Shown one piece after another: positions 13,593 to 21,355 of a stretch of 21,657 nucleotides of DNA. This DNA comes from a virus. The DNA is taken from IMG/VR virus record IMGVR_UViG_3300050032_000260, positions 1 to 21,657 of that record; one strand, given 5' to 3'. The notes under the pieces are model-generated. The model ran no database searches, had not been told where the DNA came from, and saw only the letters and a list, made by a program, of their open reading frames with translations. The first letter of the stretch is position 1. Each line of letters starts with the position of its first letter. The translations under genes and the position numbers were made by a program.

Positions 13593-13753
13593 GGTTTGGC
13601 CGCGACGACGCCCCTGAGCAGACTTTGCAGGAACGTTATAGTGGAATTCAAGGCGTCGATCTCGGTCTGGTTCGTGAGTTTGGATGCGAGCACCGACAAC
13701 AGACTGATGGCGGCGTTGATGATGAATTGCTCCCACCATGAAAGTGTAATCAT
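13589..13753 (-). CDS. Small membrane-active-like protein on the opposite strand, 54 aa
   Basis: I found this by translating the minus strand. ITLSWWEQFIINAAISLLSV is an amphipathic or membrane-associating helix. It is followed by LASKLTNQTEIDALNSTITFLQSLLRGVVAAKP, a second helix. AAAGGA lies about 9 bases before ATG 13753, so it is well supported as a gene. Its stop (13589-13591) overlaps the stop of terL head-on, and it is the only leftward gene right of 5594. It sits beside the two-helix protein at 13836 and upstream of the lysozyme-like gene, so a role in lysis (antiholin, pinholin) is possible. I recall similar 50-60 residue phage proteins of unknown function. Confidence 0.65.
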   Translation of the reverse strand: MITLSWWEQFIINAAISLLSVLASKLTNQTEIDALNSTITFLQSLLRGVVAAKP

Positions 13754-13758
13754 TGGTC

Positions 13759-13775
13759 AATATCCTTTCGATATT
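13759..13775 (-). promoter_or_regulatory. Hairpin holding the ribosome-binding site of the 54-aa gene
   Basis: AATATC (13759-13764) pairs with GATATT (13770-13775) across a 5-base loop. On the leftward transcript the GAAAGG part of the ribosome-binding site falls in the loop and next stem base. Six A/U-rich pairs are weak, so this may tune translation rather than block it. Confidence 0.35.
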
Positions 13776-13835
13776 CAGGATTAACACCTGTGGCGCCAAA
13801 ACACAAGCCGGTGTAGAGTAGATAGGTAGGAAACC

Positions 13836-14099
13836 GTGAACAAACTCGACCCTATCGTAGTGCTGCTGACGGGCTTGCTGATGTTCTTCACGCTGGCCCT
13901 GTTCTTTGCGGAGTGGTGGTTCAGATCGGACGCCCAGTTCTATCAGACGATCGCCGCCACCATGTCCGGCATCGCGGGAGCTTTGCTTATGAAGATCACC
14001 GGTCATGGCAACCAGGGAGGCGGTCCCACGTCTACCGACACGACCACGCAACAGCATACCGAGTCCGAGCCGGCTGCGCCATCCGCGCTATTGAAATGA
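13836..14099 (+). CDS. Two-helix membrane protein, holin candidate, 87 aa
   Basis: The start is GTG 13836 after GTAGGA. Residues 8-28 (VVLLTGLLMFFTLALFFAEWW) form one transmembrane helix. Residues about 36-54 (YQTIAATMSGIAGALLMKITG) form a likely second. A polar tail rich in Thr, Ser and Gln follows. A short protein with two helices and a charged tail near a lysozyme-like gene fits a class II holin, which times lysis by making holes in the inner membrane. The family is not recognised and the hairpin topology is inferred. Its stop overlaps the next start as ATGA. Confidence 0.6.
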   Translation: MNKLDPIVVLLTGLLMFFTLALFFAEWWFRSDAQFYQTIAATMSGIAGALLMKITGHGNQGGGPTSTDTTTQQHTESEPAAPSALLK

Positions 14100-14353
14100 A
14101 CGACTGGCACGCCTTCCAATCGCGCCATCTGAACGGTGGTTCGTACGACGCGGAATCCCGAATGCTCACGATCCAGTTTACGAACGGCGCGGTCTACCAA
14201 TACGCGAACGTGCCGCAGACGGTCGCCGATTCCCTTTTCCAAACCGGTTCCTCGCAGGACTATTTCAACGATAAGATAAGAAGCGTATACCCGTTCACGA
14301 AGATCGCGGACGGACAAACACGAAGCGGACGGCGTTCCGCGCGGAGGTACTGA
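14096..14353 (+). CDS. KTSC-domain protein, 85 aa
   Basis: Residues about 10-68 match the KTSC domain, named for its occurrence at the C-terminus of some lysyl-tRNA synthetases and common in small phage and bacterial proteins. The signs are SYDAESRMLTIQFTNGAVYQYANVP, then VADSLFQTGSSQDYFNDKIRSVYPF. Its biochemical role is unknown; it is thought to bind RNA or another ligand. The last 15 residues are Arg/Ser-rich. ATG 14096 overlaps the previous stop as ATGA. It probably moves with the small late genes as an accessory. Confidence 0.85.
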   Translation: MNDWHAFQSRHLNGGSYDAESRMLTIQFTNGAVYQYANVPQTVADSLFQTGSSQDYFNDKIRSVYPFTKIADGQTRSGRRSARRY

Positions 14354-14373
14354 ACGAACGATGTTCAAATCCC

Positions 14374-14416
14374 CGGTCATGACATACCGAACGCCGCGTT
14401 CGGCGATGACCGTTTT
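14374..14416 (+). terminator. Two-part stem-loop ending in TTTT
   Basis: CGGTCAT (14374-14380) pairs with ATGACCG (14406-14412). Inside it, CCGAACG (14387-14393) pairs with CGTTCGG (14397-14403) around a CCG loop. TTTT follows at 14413. It lies between the KTSC gene and the zinc-ribbon gene. The T-tract is short, so it would terminate only partly; it may instead be an RNA-processing or protein-binding structure. Confidence 0.4.
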
Positions 14417-14435
14417 AGCGAAGGACTGATTCCCA

Positions 14436-15179
14436 ATGCCAATGATCGACTACCGCTGTCCCGACTGTGGCCGCGACGACGAGCGCTTCTACCACTCGCG
14501 CGGTACGGCACTCGCCTCGATCGAGTGTACCGGGTTCAAGCAGGCTGCTCCCCGGTACGAAGAGATAGAGCGTGAGGTCCCGCAGCCGGACGGCACGGTC
14601 CTGATCGAGAAGGAGCGTGTGGAACTCGCGCCGGTGCTCGAACCATGTACCGGCACGGCGCTGCAAAGAGTTTCCCTTCCCGGTGAGCTTTGGGCGCGTC
14701 CGGCCCGCGGGTTCGCTGACATAACCGTCCTTACCTATCCGGACTGGGATTCCCGCTCCGACGATTTCAAGCGCTCGCATGAGCGCTATTACGTTCCCGG
14801 CCGCAACTACGAAACGGAACCTGGTATGCAGCCGGTCGTAATGAACTCGATGGCTGACTACAACCGGTTCATTAAGAAGGCGAACGAGGATATTACCTCC
14901 CGGATGCGCGACCACCGCTACATGCACGAGGAATACTGGAAGCAGCGGCGCAAGGCGTTGCGTGAAGATGTGAACGCGCGGATCGGCCCGTCCCGCTCGC
15001 ATCCGCTCGTTGCGTTCCTGCGCCGCGCGATGCAGGCGAGGAGCGACCGCAAGTCCGCGCGGCGGTACGGCAAACCGCTCGACGCGCACTTCCACTCGCA
15101 ACTGCTTGAATTCAACCAAGGTAACATGCAGGACTTCTGCGCCGAGGATACCGGCTGGAAGTCGCAAAGGGCAAAGTGA
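14436..15179 (+). CDS. Zinc-ribbon-type phage protein, 247 aa
   Basis: The N-terminus MPMIDYRCPDCGRDDERFYHSRG resembles the first half of an FmdB-type zinc ribbon: Cys8 and Cys11, with later cysteines at 31 and 71 as possible partners, split by an insert. Residues about 100-150 (DITVLTYPDWDSRSDDFKRSHERYY) and a long charged helical part (KKANEDITSRMRDHRYMHEEYWKQRRKALRED) follow. The C-terminus is basic. No enzyme motif is seen. AAGGA about 10 bases upstream supports ATG 14436. Its position between the lysis-like genes suggests a virion or assembly accessory, but that is guesswork. Confidence 0.65.
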   Translation: MPMIDYRCPDCGRDDERFYHSRGTALASIECTGFKQAAPRYEEIEREVPQPDGTVLIEKERVELAPVLEPCTGTALQRVSLPGELWARPARGFADITVLTYPDWDSRSDDFKRSHERYYVPGRNYETEPGMQPVVMNSMADYNRFIKKANEDITSRMRDHRYMHEEYWKQRRKALREDVNARIGPSRSHPLVAFLRRAMQARSDRKSARRYGKPLDAHFHSQLLEFNQGNMQDFCAEDTGWKSQRAK

Positions 15180-15183
15180 TGAA

Positions 15184-15522
15184 ATGAACGACCTTCTCGA
15201 ACGTCTGGTAAACGCGATCTTCCGCCAGGAAGGGATGAACGAGGCATGGTTGAACCCCGGTAACCTCCGCGCCGCCCCGTGGCTCGCTAACCCGGTTATT
15301 CATAACGGCTATTGGCGTCCGAACACCCGCGCGGAAGGCGTTGCCGGCGCCGCTCACGTGGTTGCTCTCCACATTGCGAAAGGCGATTCGCTCACACAAC
15401 TGATCTCGATCTGGGCGCCGGCGTCGGATGGCAACCCGACCGACGCCTACCTCACCAACGTCAAGTCCTGGGCGGGCATACCGGACGCGACCGTTCCGCT
15501 TTGGACCTTTATAGGCGTATAG
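15184..15522 (+). CDS. Lysozyme-fold muramidase-like protein (candidate endolysin), 112 aa
   Basis: ATG 15184 (MNDLLERLVNAIFRQEGMNE...) starts a domain resembling small phage muramidase/transglycosylase proteins. Glu16 in IFRQEG is the probable catalytic residue. NPGNLR (24-29) is the usual following turn. SLTQLISIWAPASDGNPTDAYLTNVKSWAG (69-98) corresponds to the well-known WAP...N...Y...V segment of these enzymes. No signal peptide is seen, so it would need a holin to reach the cell wall. At 112 residues it is near the minimum, so it could instead be a virion-bound cell-wall enzyme. The ribosome-binding site is weak; it follows the previous stop by four bases. Confidence 0.6.
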   Translation: MNDLLERLVNAIFRQEGMNEAWLNPGNLRAAPWLANPVIHNGYWRPNTRAEGVAGAAHVVALHIAKGDSLTQLISIWAPASDGNPTDAYLTNVKSWAGIPDATVPLWTFIGV

Positions 15523-15531
15523 TAGGGGGTG

Positions 15532-17751
15532 ATGAACAGGCATCCCGGCTATTCCCCTATTGACACCGCCTACCTCTGCCCTCCCCCCTTTGTTTACAAC
15601 CGCTCTCAGTCCCGCTGGGATGCCTGTTCGCCTGACGAACTCTTCGCCTGGTCTCAATCCATGCTGGCGGACGGACGCTCTTACCTCCGCTTGCAGCCGG
15701 CCTACAAGTACATTTCGGACGGGATGGACCTTGTAAACGGCGATTTCCTGATAACCGATGTCCAGTCCCTCTCAAACGTCAAGACCGAACAGACGCTCCG
15801 TAATACCCGCGAGATCGTCGCCGCCCAAACGAACCTTCGTATTATCCCCGCCTTCAAGGCCGAATCGGAACAGTACCGTGAGCAAAACCAAATCCTGAAC
15901 AAAGGATTCATGGCCTGGCAGAACATGACGTTCGCCGACCGGATGCTTCGTAAAGCGTGGCAGTGGGCGTCGGTCGGCGGGACAGGTTACATCGGCCCGC
16001 GGTACGACCCAAACTTCTACAACCACGGCGACGGCGACCTCGTATGGGACGCCTACGGTCCGCTCGACGTGATCCCGCTCGGCCTCCCTCCTTCCCTATC
16101 GCTGCAAGGCGCTTACGCCGTGGCGATGCGGAAGAAGATGCCGATCCATCAGGTATGGCGGATGTTCCCGTTACAGCGGGACGCCGTAAAACCGAATCGC
16201 GTCACCACGCAAGGCAAGGGCATGGTGATCGCGCAGGCGGTCAAGTTTGCCTCCGCCGTCCTGAAACGTTTCTCGCAGGGTGTTCGCCAACCGGAAGAGG
16301 CTTCCACGTGGGATACGACCGATGTCTACTACATCTACGTGGACGACGATTCGGTGAACGAAACAGGTCACCCGCTTCAGATCATGGGTCCCGATGGCCA
16401 GTGGGGTACATCGTGGAGTTACGAGGTTCCGTTCGTAGGCCAGGAGATCGCGACGGGCCGCCAGCTCTCGGGCGGTAAGCAGGAAACCCGGATCGCGAAG
16501 CGCGAGGACTGCCTGATATATCCGAACAGGCGTCTCATAATCGCGACCGACTCCTGTATCGTAAATCCCGCTCCGGAGCACCAATCATCCTACCGCTGGG
16601 ACGGCCGCGTTCCGGCTGTGCAATTCCGCGCCGACGACTGGGCGTGGAACTTCCTCGGGTTCCCGGTCACGCGCTACGGCCAATCGCTCGAAAAGGTAAT
16701 CATTGAACTCTGGAGAGGCATCAACGACAAGATGAACCTGTCGCTGAACCCTCCCGCCTTCTTCGACCGTGGTTCTACCGCCGTATCGCTCTTACAGACG
16801 ATGAACCCGCGTATCCCCGGCCTCCGCACCGGACTCGACATGAGCCTGAACCCTCCCGGTTCGCAGTTCGCGCCGGTATTCCCATATCAGCAATACCAGG
16901 TCGGCCCGGAGATCATTCAGGTCGCCGCGCAAATCCTCCCCGCGTTGATGAAAGAGCAGATGGGTGTGGCTGATGTATCGGCGCTCGCCCGCGCCCGCCA
17001 GATCCCTTCAGGCGACAATACCGAACGACTCCTCGAGGCGATGGGTCCGCTCGTAAAAGACCAATCCCGCAACATGGAGGAAGGTATCCGGATGGCGGGC
17101 GAAATGTGGAAGTCCGACTGGTTCCAGTTCGCCACCGCCAAACGACGGATGCGGATGCTCGGGCCGGAAGGCGTAACCGAAGAAGACTTCGACTACGAAC
17201 CCGGAACGCTCGTTCCTCTCGCAAAAGATCCGAACAGCGGTAATCCGGTCGAGATGCGTGAAGGTCCGGACGGCTCCTGGTCGATCGACCAGCACGGCGG
17301 CTTCCGGATGCCGGATCTAGGAACCCGTTCGTTCGAGCGCGCCCGCTGGCACAAGAACAATTTCAGTTTTTCGGTCACCCCTTATTCGCTTCACGAGTTG
17401 AACAGCACGACGCGGAAACTCTTCATGCTGCAACTGATGAAGGTCGGCTTCCCGCTTTCCTGGTGGACGCAAGCGGAACTGTTCGATGTGAAGAACTTCG
17501 GACCGTGCATGGTCAAAGATCCTGAAACGGGTGAGATGCGCGAGGCGCGCAACGAGATCGAAAAATGGATTGCGCAGCTTGAAATCCAGGCGCGGGTGGC
17601 GTCTGCAATGGGCGGCGGCCAACGCGGCGGCGGCGGTAAGGGAGGCGGTAAGGGAGGCGGCCGTGGCCGGCCCGAGACATTCCAGTCCGCCCCGGTGATG
17701 GAGACGAAGCGCGGCGGGACGGATTCGGTAGTACGTACTTCAGCGAAGTAG
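15532..17751 (+). CDS. Portal protein, about 740 aa
   Basis: Portals form the dodecameric ring at the capsid vertex that the packaging motor grips. The sequence reads as a portal: an N-terminal helical part (RLQPAYKYISDGMDLVNGDFL), a basic wing-like region, KVIIELWRGINDKMNLSLNPPAFFD, and a stretch around ALARARQIPSGDNTERLLEAMGPLVKDQSRNMEEGI. This last part fits the helices and tunnel loop of podovirus-type portals. The C-terminal 80 residues are helical and then glycine-rich (GGGQRGGGGKGGGKGGG, from a 12-base tandem repeat), an unusual flexible tail. The first usable codons are GTG 15529 and ATG 15532; ATG is preferred. The lysozyme-like gene ends 9 bases upstream. Confidence 0.75.
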   Translation: MNRHPGYSPIDTAYLCPPPFVYNRSQSRWDACSPDELFAWSQSMLADGRSYLRLQPAYKYISDGMDLVNGDFLITDVQSLSNVKTEQTLRNTREIVAAQTNLRIIPAFKAESEQYREQNQILNKGFMAWQNMTFADRMLRKAWQWASVGGTGYIGPRYDPNFYNHGDGDLVWDAYGPLDVIPLGLPPSLSLQGAYAVAMRKKMPIHQVWRMFPLQRDAVKPNRVTTQGKGMVIAQAVKFASAVLKRFSQGVRQPEEASTWDTTDVYYIYVDDDSVNETGHPLQIMGPDGQWGTSWSYEVPFVGQEIATGRQLSGGKQETRIAKREDCLIYPNRRLIIATDSCIVNPAPEHQSSYRWDGRVPAVQFRADDWAWNFLGFPVTRYGQSLEKVIIELWRGINDKMNLSLNPPAFFDRGSTAVSLLQTMNPRIPGLRTGLDMSLNPPGSQFAPVFPYQQYQVGPEIIQVAAQILPALMKEQMGVADVSALARARQIPSGDNTERLLEAMGPLVKDQSRNMEEGIRMAGEMWKSDWFQFATAKRRMRMLGPEGVTEEDFDYEPGTLVPLAKDPNSGNPVEMREGPDGSWSIDQHGGFRMPDLGTRSFERARWHKNNFSFSVTPYSLHELNSTTRKLFMLQLMKVGFPLSWWTQAELFDVKNFGPCMVKDPETGEMREARNEIEKWIAQLEIQARVASAMGGGQRGGGGKGGGKGGGRGRPETFQSAPVMETKRGGTDSVVRTSAK

Positions 17752-17772
17752 AAAGAGAAAGAGAGGTTTTCG

Positions 17773-17982
17773 ATGTTCCCGATATTTCTGATTCAGATTA
17801 TCGTGGTTCTGGTGATCGTCGGCCTGATCCTGTGGGCCGTATCGCAGATCCCGATGGACCCGGTTATCGCCCGCGTGATTCGCGTGGTCGTGATCGTAGT
17901 GGTTTGCATATGGCTGATCTACTTCCTGTTCGGCCTTGCCGGACCGGGGTATAGCGGTAGTGTTCCGTTGTTTCGGAGGTAA
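17773..17982 (+). CDS. Thivi_2564-type small membrane protein, 69 aa
   Basis: Two hydrophobic helices, FLIQIIVVLVIVGLILWAV (about 5-23) and VIRVVVIVVVCIWLIYFLFGL (about 36-56), are joined by the characteristic S-x-I-P-M-D-x-x-I turn. This matches the Thivi_2564 family of small inner-membrane proteins found in bacteria and phages; I name it from memory. Function unknown; a holin or membrane-anchoring role is possible, which would make it a second holin candidate here. ATG 17773 has GAGAGG 6 bases upstream. The next start lies two bases past its stop, so the two are closely coupled. Confidence 0.75.
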   Translation: MFPIFLIQIIVVLVIVGLILWAVSQIPMDPVIARVIRVVVIVVVCIWLIYFLFGLAGPGYSGSVPLFRR

Positions 17983-17984
17983 CC

Positions 17985-18149
17985 ATGCCTTCCAGTGAAA
18001 CGATGCATGAATGGAAGGCGGGTCGTCTGCACAGCGGATCGAAACGCGGTCCGAAGGTACGCTCCAGGAAGCAGGCGGTCGCGATCATGCTTTCGGAAAA
18101 GCGTAAGGAAGGCGGTTCGCGTGGCCGAAGGGCGAAGTCCCGCTCCTAG
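17985..18149 (+). CDS. DUF6496-like small basic protein, 54 aa
   Basis: I translated this short gene by hand. MHEWKAGRLHSGSK followed by KVRSRKQAVAIMLSEKRKEGG matches the pattern of DUF6496 proteins: a short motif that turns up in small phage and bacterial proteins, with a conserved SRKQAxAIxLSE helix. The protein is very basic (Lys/Arg in about one third of positions) and probably binds nucleic acid or acidic partners. A near-perfect GGAGGT lies 4 bases before ATG 17985, the clearest ribosome-binding site in this stretch. It starts two bases after the previous stop. Confidence 0.8.
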   Translation: MPSSETMHEWKAGRLHSGSKRGPKVRSRKQAVAIMLSEKRKEGGSRGRRAKSRS

Positions 18150-18366
18150 TCTTTTCAACGGCTCGTCCCTTTCCTCCCTGCCGAACGCCGTCCCTTCGGC
18201 CAAAACCCAGGTAGAGGTCCGCTTCCCGGCTTCGTCCATGGCCGAGGTCTTGACGGTGATTGACCGCCTCACCTACACCGGATCGCTCCAGATCAACTTT
18301 CTGAAAGGCAAAGCCCGTGATATGAAGTGGGCCAGTTCGCGGGAGGTATCCCCGCCCGAGGTATGA
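18121..18366 (+). CDS. Small hypothetical protein, 81 aa, GTG start
   Basis: The frame is open from earlier, but GTG 18121 has AAGGAAGG 8 bases upstream and places the start within the last codons of the DUF6496 gene. The N-terminal 30 residues are Ser/Pro-rich and probably flexible. The second half is folded and polar (KTQVEVRFPASSMAEVLTVIDRLTYTGSLQINFLKGKARDM), with one helix and a beta strand. Not recognised. Its stop (18364-18366) overlaps the ATG 18363 of the next gene as ATGA, so it is coupled to the fibre gene. Confidence 0.55.
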   Translation: MAEGRSPAPSLFNGSSLSSLPNAVPSAKTQVEVRFPASSMAEVLTVIDRLTYTGSLQINFLKGKARDMKWASSREVSPPEV

Positions 18367-21338
18367 GCATTATGAAGATCGCTTTGAAACTATCGCTACT
18401 GCTGTTCGCCGCTGCGTTCGTACTAGACGCGCAGATTACGCCGCCACCAGGCGGCGGCGGTTCCGTTCTCGCCTGCGTCGGTACGCCTGGTAACACGTTC
18501 GGCGCCTACCGTTCCCTCTGCATGGACAGTAACAAGGCGGTATGGGTATGCGGCAACGCGCTTACCTGTGCTCTCGCCGCCGACTGGGCGAACGTTGGGC
18601 AATCGGGCGTCTCGGGCGTCGCATCGTTCAATACCCGGACCGGAGCGGTAGCGCTCGCGCTCGGTGACGTTACGGGTGTCCTGACCAACTATTCGACCAT
18701 CGCTGGGTTGACGGGGTATCCAAGTACATTCCCTCCGACCAATAGCGGAGACTGGGCAGGTACCTGGCAGAGCCACGCGCCGTCGTATTTCCAACTCGCG
18801 CTTACCAACTACTCGACGATCTCAGGCTTAACAGGTTATCCATCCACCTTTCCGCCGACGAACTCCGGTAACTGGGCTGGTACGTGGCAGAGCAACTCTC
18901 CAGCGGCCTTTCAAAGTGCTCTGGTTAACTATTCCACCATCTCCGGTCTAAGCGGATACCCGAGCACGTTCCCGGCCGCCATCACGCTGACCACCATAGG
19001 GTCTTCAGGAGCAGCCACGTGGAACGGAACCACGTTGAACATTCCGCAATATGCAGGCGGCGGCAGTATGACGTGGCCCTCCAGCGCCGGCATCGTTACA
19101 TGGGCCTCTGACACGTCCTGGGGTTCTCCGGCAACTTCATCCACTATCATTGGCCTGTTCGGGAGCGGTTCTTGCTCTGGCTATCTCAAGAGCGATGGCA
19201 CGTGCGCCACGCCGGGAGGCGGTGGCACAGTCACGAGCGTTAGTTTTACCGGGGGTCTTATCTCCGTGGCCAATGGGACCAGCACGCCGGCTTTTACCGT
19301 GGCAGGCACTAGCGGCGGCGTCCCGTATTTTAACAGCGGCACAACCTGGGCCAGCTCTGGAGCGCTCACGCAGTATGGCGTGGTGCTGGGCGGTGGGGCA
19401 GGAAACGCGCCCACATCCACCTCCGCATCTACCACGACTACGCAAGCTCTCTTTGCCACTACCACCGCTCCGGCTTTTCGGGCAATTGCCACAGGGGACC
19501 TTCCCACGATTCCCCTTGCGGGCGGTGGCACGGGGGTAGACCTCTCCGCTGCGGGCGGGGCGGTCAACACGACCGGCGCGCAGGTCCTGCACGAGAATGC
19601 TTCGCACGTGATTTCATCCTCGGCGTTGATCGCAGCGGACCTACCAAACACCGCGGTCAGTCCGAATTCCTACACGAACACCAACCTGACCGTGGACGCT
19701 CAAGGGCGTATTACGGCGGCGTCCAACGGTTCGGGGGGATCTGGATACCTCGTAATGACCACCGGCTCCGGCGCGCCATCGGCGGCCTGCGCGGTCCCGA
19801 CCTCCAGTAACCTCGCAATGTACTGGGATTCGGTCGGCCTGAACATCTACTATTGCTCCGCGACTACCCCGACGTGGCAGAAGTTCTCAACGGATGGGAA
19901 CGGACAGGGATTATCGGGTTCCATAGAGTTTAAGGGCGTTACCTCTGGCGGGGCGGGCTTCGCAGTATCGGATGTGGCGGCGGCAACGCAAATTCTATAC
20001 ATGCTGCCTACCACGAACGGCACGGCTAACCAAGTCCTGTACGATACCGGCTCCGCGACGTGTGGAACTTATACGACCGGCTCACCTGCTCTATGTCATC
20101 AGTTGGCATGGGAAACGGCGCCGTTCACCTTGGTTAGCTCCCCTACCGCTCACGCGCTCTACGCAGGCAACACGACCTCAGCGCCCAATGCGATCACCGT
20201 TCCAAGCGCTGACGCACTGCTGTATGGAACGACTGGTGCTGACCCGGCGTTTAAAGCGCTCCCGACCGGAGGGACGAACGGTTGCAGCGGTTCCACAGAC
20301 ATGTTGCAGTGGAATAACAGCACCCATGCCTTCGCGTGCGGGACGGCAAGCGGAGGCGGCACATCAGTCAACGTCAACGGATCTTCTGTCTCTAACCCCA
20401 ACTTCAACGGATCTACTCCGGCTGCTCAAGCGGGATATCAGAATGCGGCGCTTCAAGTTTCTGCTTCCAGCGTGAGTGTTGAGGTTCCGATTACCTACGC
20501 CGTAGAGCAGAACTCCTGCGGTACTGGGAGTTACACGCTGTTGGCTGCCGACAACGCTTCCGTGATTCAGTTTTCTGCCGTCTGTACAGTCACGGTACCC
20601 ACTGGGTTAGGTGCAGGGTTCAACGTCATCGTGGAACAGACCGGATCAGGAACAGTCACGTTCACGGGGTCGGGTACGACGCTTCACCAGTTATACGGAT
20701 CGGCCTCTACGGCGGGCCAGTGGGCCAAGGTAGCCTTATACTCGGACACTGACACGGTTTGGCAGTTAAGCGGCAATCTGACGGGGGTTCTAGCTGCTGG
20801 CAACGTCTCGGGCCTTGGATCGCTTGCTACCTTGAGTATGGCCCCCCTGGCCTACGGTGGCACGAACGAGGATCTATCCGCTACCGGAGCGGCTACTTAT
20901 TTCCTGGCGCAAAACGCAAGTCATGTGGTGAGTGCTCGTGCAATTGCCCTAGCCGATCTCCCTGTCCTGCACGGCCAATGCACGGAGGCGTGGGGAGGGT
21001 CGGGAACATCCTTTGCCATGACATCCGGCGACGATGCGATTGTCAACAACACCTGCTACAACGACTCCGGCGCGACTCGGACGATCACGGCTGTAAAATG
21101 CAGGAGCGACGCGGCAAGCAATACGACAGTGCTGACTCCCACCTTTGGCTCGGCTGGTACAGGCACGGCCATCCTTACCGGCACCGTGACCTGTGGGAAC
21201 AGCTACGCTTACAGCTCCACCGGAACAATCAGCACATCGGCCTGGACTACCGGAACCGGCATTGATCCAGGAATGTCCACCGTTGGAAATGCGAAAAGCA
21301 TTGCCCTGCTGATCGAGTACACTTATCAGCCTTACTAG
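18363..21338 (+). CDS. Tail-fibre-like repeat protein with signal peptide, 991 aa
   Basis: A long, Ser/Thr/Gly-rich, beta-structured protein of the kind that forms phage tail fibres and recognises the host surface. After MKIALKLSLLLFAAAFVLDAQ, a classic signal peptide, comes a short cysteine-containing head (ACVGTPG, SLCMDSNKAVWVCGN). FNTRTGAVALALGDVTG introduces 40-residue tandem repeats (residues 107-204). Then come Gly/Thr-rich stretches, and PNTAVSPNSYTNTNLTVDAQGRITAASNGSGG, a phrase common in fibre proteins. The last 110 residues are a C-terminal domain with paired cysteines. ATG 18363 overlaps the previous stop; ATG 18372, with GAGG 10 bases upstream, would also give the signal peptide and may be the true start. 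A signal peptide on a virion protein is odd. A secreted host-type adhesin is an alternative. Confidence 0.75.
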   Translation: MSIMKIALKLSLLLFAAAFVLDAQITPPPGGGGSVLACVGTPGNTFGAYRSLCMDSNKAVWVCGNALTCALAADWANVGQSGVSGVASFNTRTGAVALALGDVTGVLTNYSTIAGLTGYPSTFPPTNSGDWAGTWQSHAPSYFQLALTNYSTISGLTGYPSTFPPTNSGNWAGTWQSNSPAAFQSALVNYSTISGLSGYPSTFPAAITLTTIGSSGAATWNGTTLNIPQYAGGGSMTWPSSAGIVTWASDTSWGSPATSSTIIGLFGSGSCSGYLKSDGTCATPGGGGTVTSVSFTGGLISVANGTSTPAFTVAGTSGGVPYFNSGTTWASSGALTQYGVVLGGGAGNAPTSTSASTTTTQALFATTTAPAFRAIATGDLPTIPLAGGGTGVDLSAAGGAVNTTGAQVLHENASHVISSSALIAADLPNTAVSPNSYTNTNLTVDAQGRITAASNGSGGSGYLVMTTGSGAPSAACAVPTSSNLAMYWDSVGLNIYYCSATTPTWQKFSTDGNGQGLSGSIEFKGVTSGGAGFAVSDVAAATQILYMLPTTNGTANQVLYDTGSATCGTYTTGSPALCHQLAWETAPFTLVSSPTAHALYAGNTTSAPNAITVPSADALLYGTTGADPAFKALPTGGTNGCSGSTDMLQWNNSTHAFACGTASGGGTSVNVNGSSVSNPNFNGSTPAAQAGYQNAALQVSASSVSVEVPITYAVEQNSCGTGSYTLLAADNASVIQFSAVCTVTVPTGLGAGFNVIVEQTGSGTVTFTGSGTTLHQLYGSASTAGQWAKVALYSDTDTVWQLSGNLTGVLAAGNVSGLGSLATLSMAPLAYGGTNEDLSATGAATYFLAQNASHVVSARAIALADLPVLHGQCTEAWGGSGTSFAMTSGDDAIVNNTCYNDSGATRTITAVKCRSDAASNTTVLTPTFGSAGTGTAILTGTVTCGNSYAYSSTGTISTSAWTTGTGIDPGMSTVGNAKSIALLIEYTYQPY
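18681..18974 (+). repeat. 120-base tandem repeats in the fibre gene, about 2.5 copies
   Basis: Copies at 18681-18800 and 18801-18920, plus a partial third at 18921-18974. The unit begins L-T-N-Y-S-T-I-S-G-L and contains GYPSTFPPTNSGNWAGTWQS. Between copies 1 and 2, 33 of 40 residues are identical (hand count), but 20 of these 33 identical residues use a different codon. Confidence 0.85.
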
Positions 21339-21355
21339 CTTACTAGGAGAAGAGA

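Noticed and set aside
13527-14057. 176-codon minus-strand frame over the end of terL and the holin candidate
   Set aside because: The true minus-strand gene here is in a different frame (13589-13753) with a good ribosome-binding site; this one has none.
14361-14429. 22-codon ORF between the KTSC and zinc-ribbon genes
   Set aside because: GGAGG is 13 bases upstream, too far, and the ORF covers the stem-loop at 14374-14416; not convincing as a gene.
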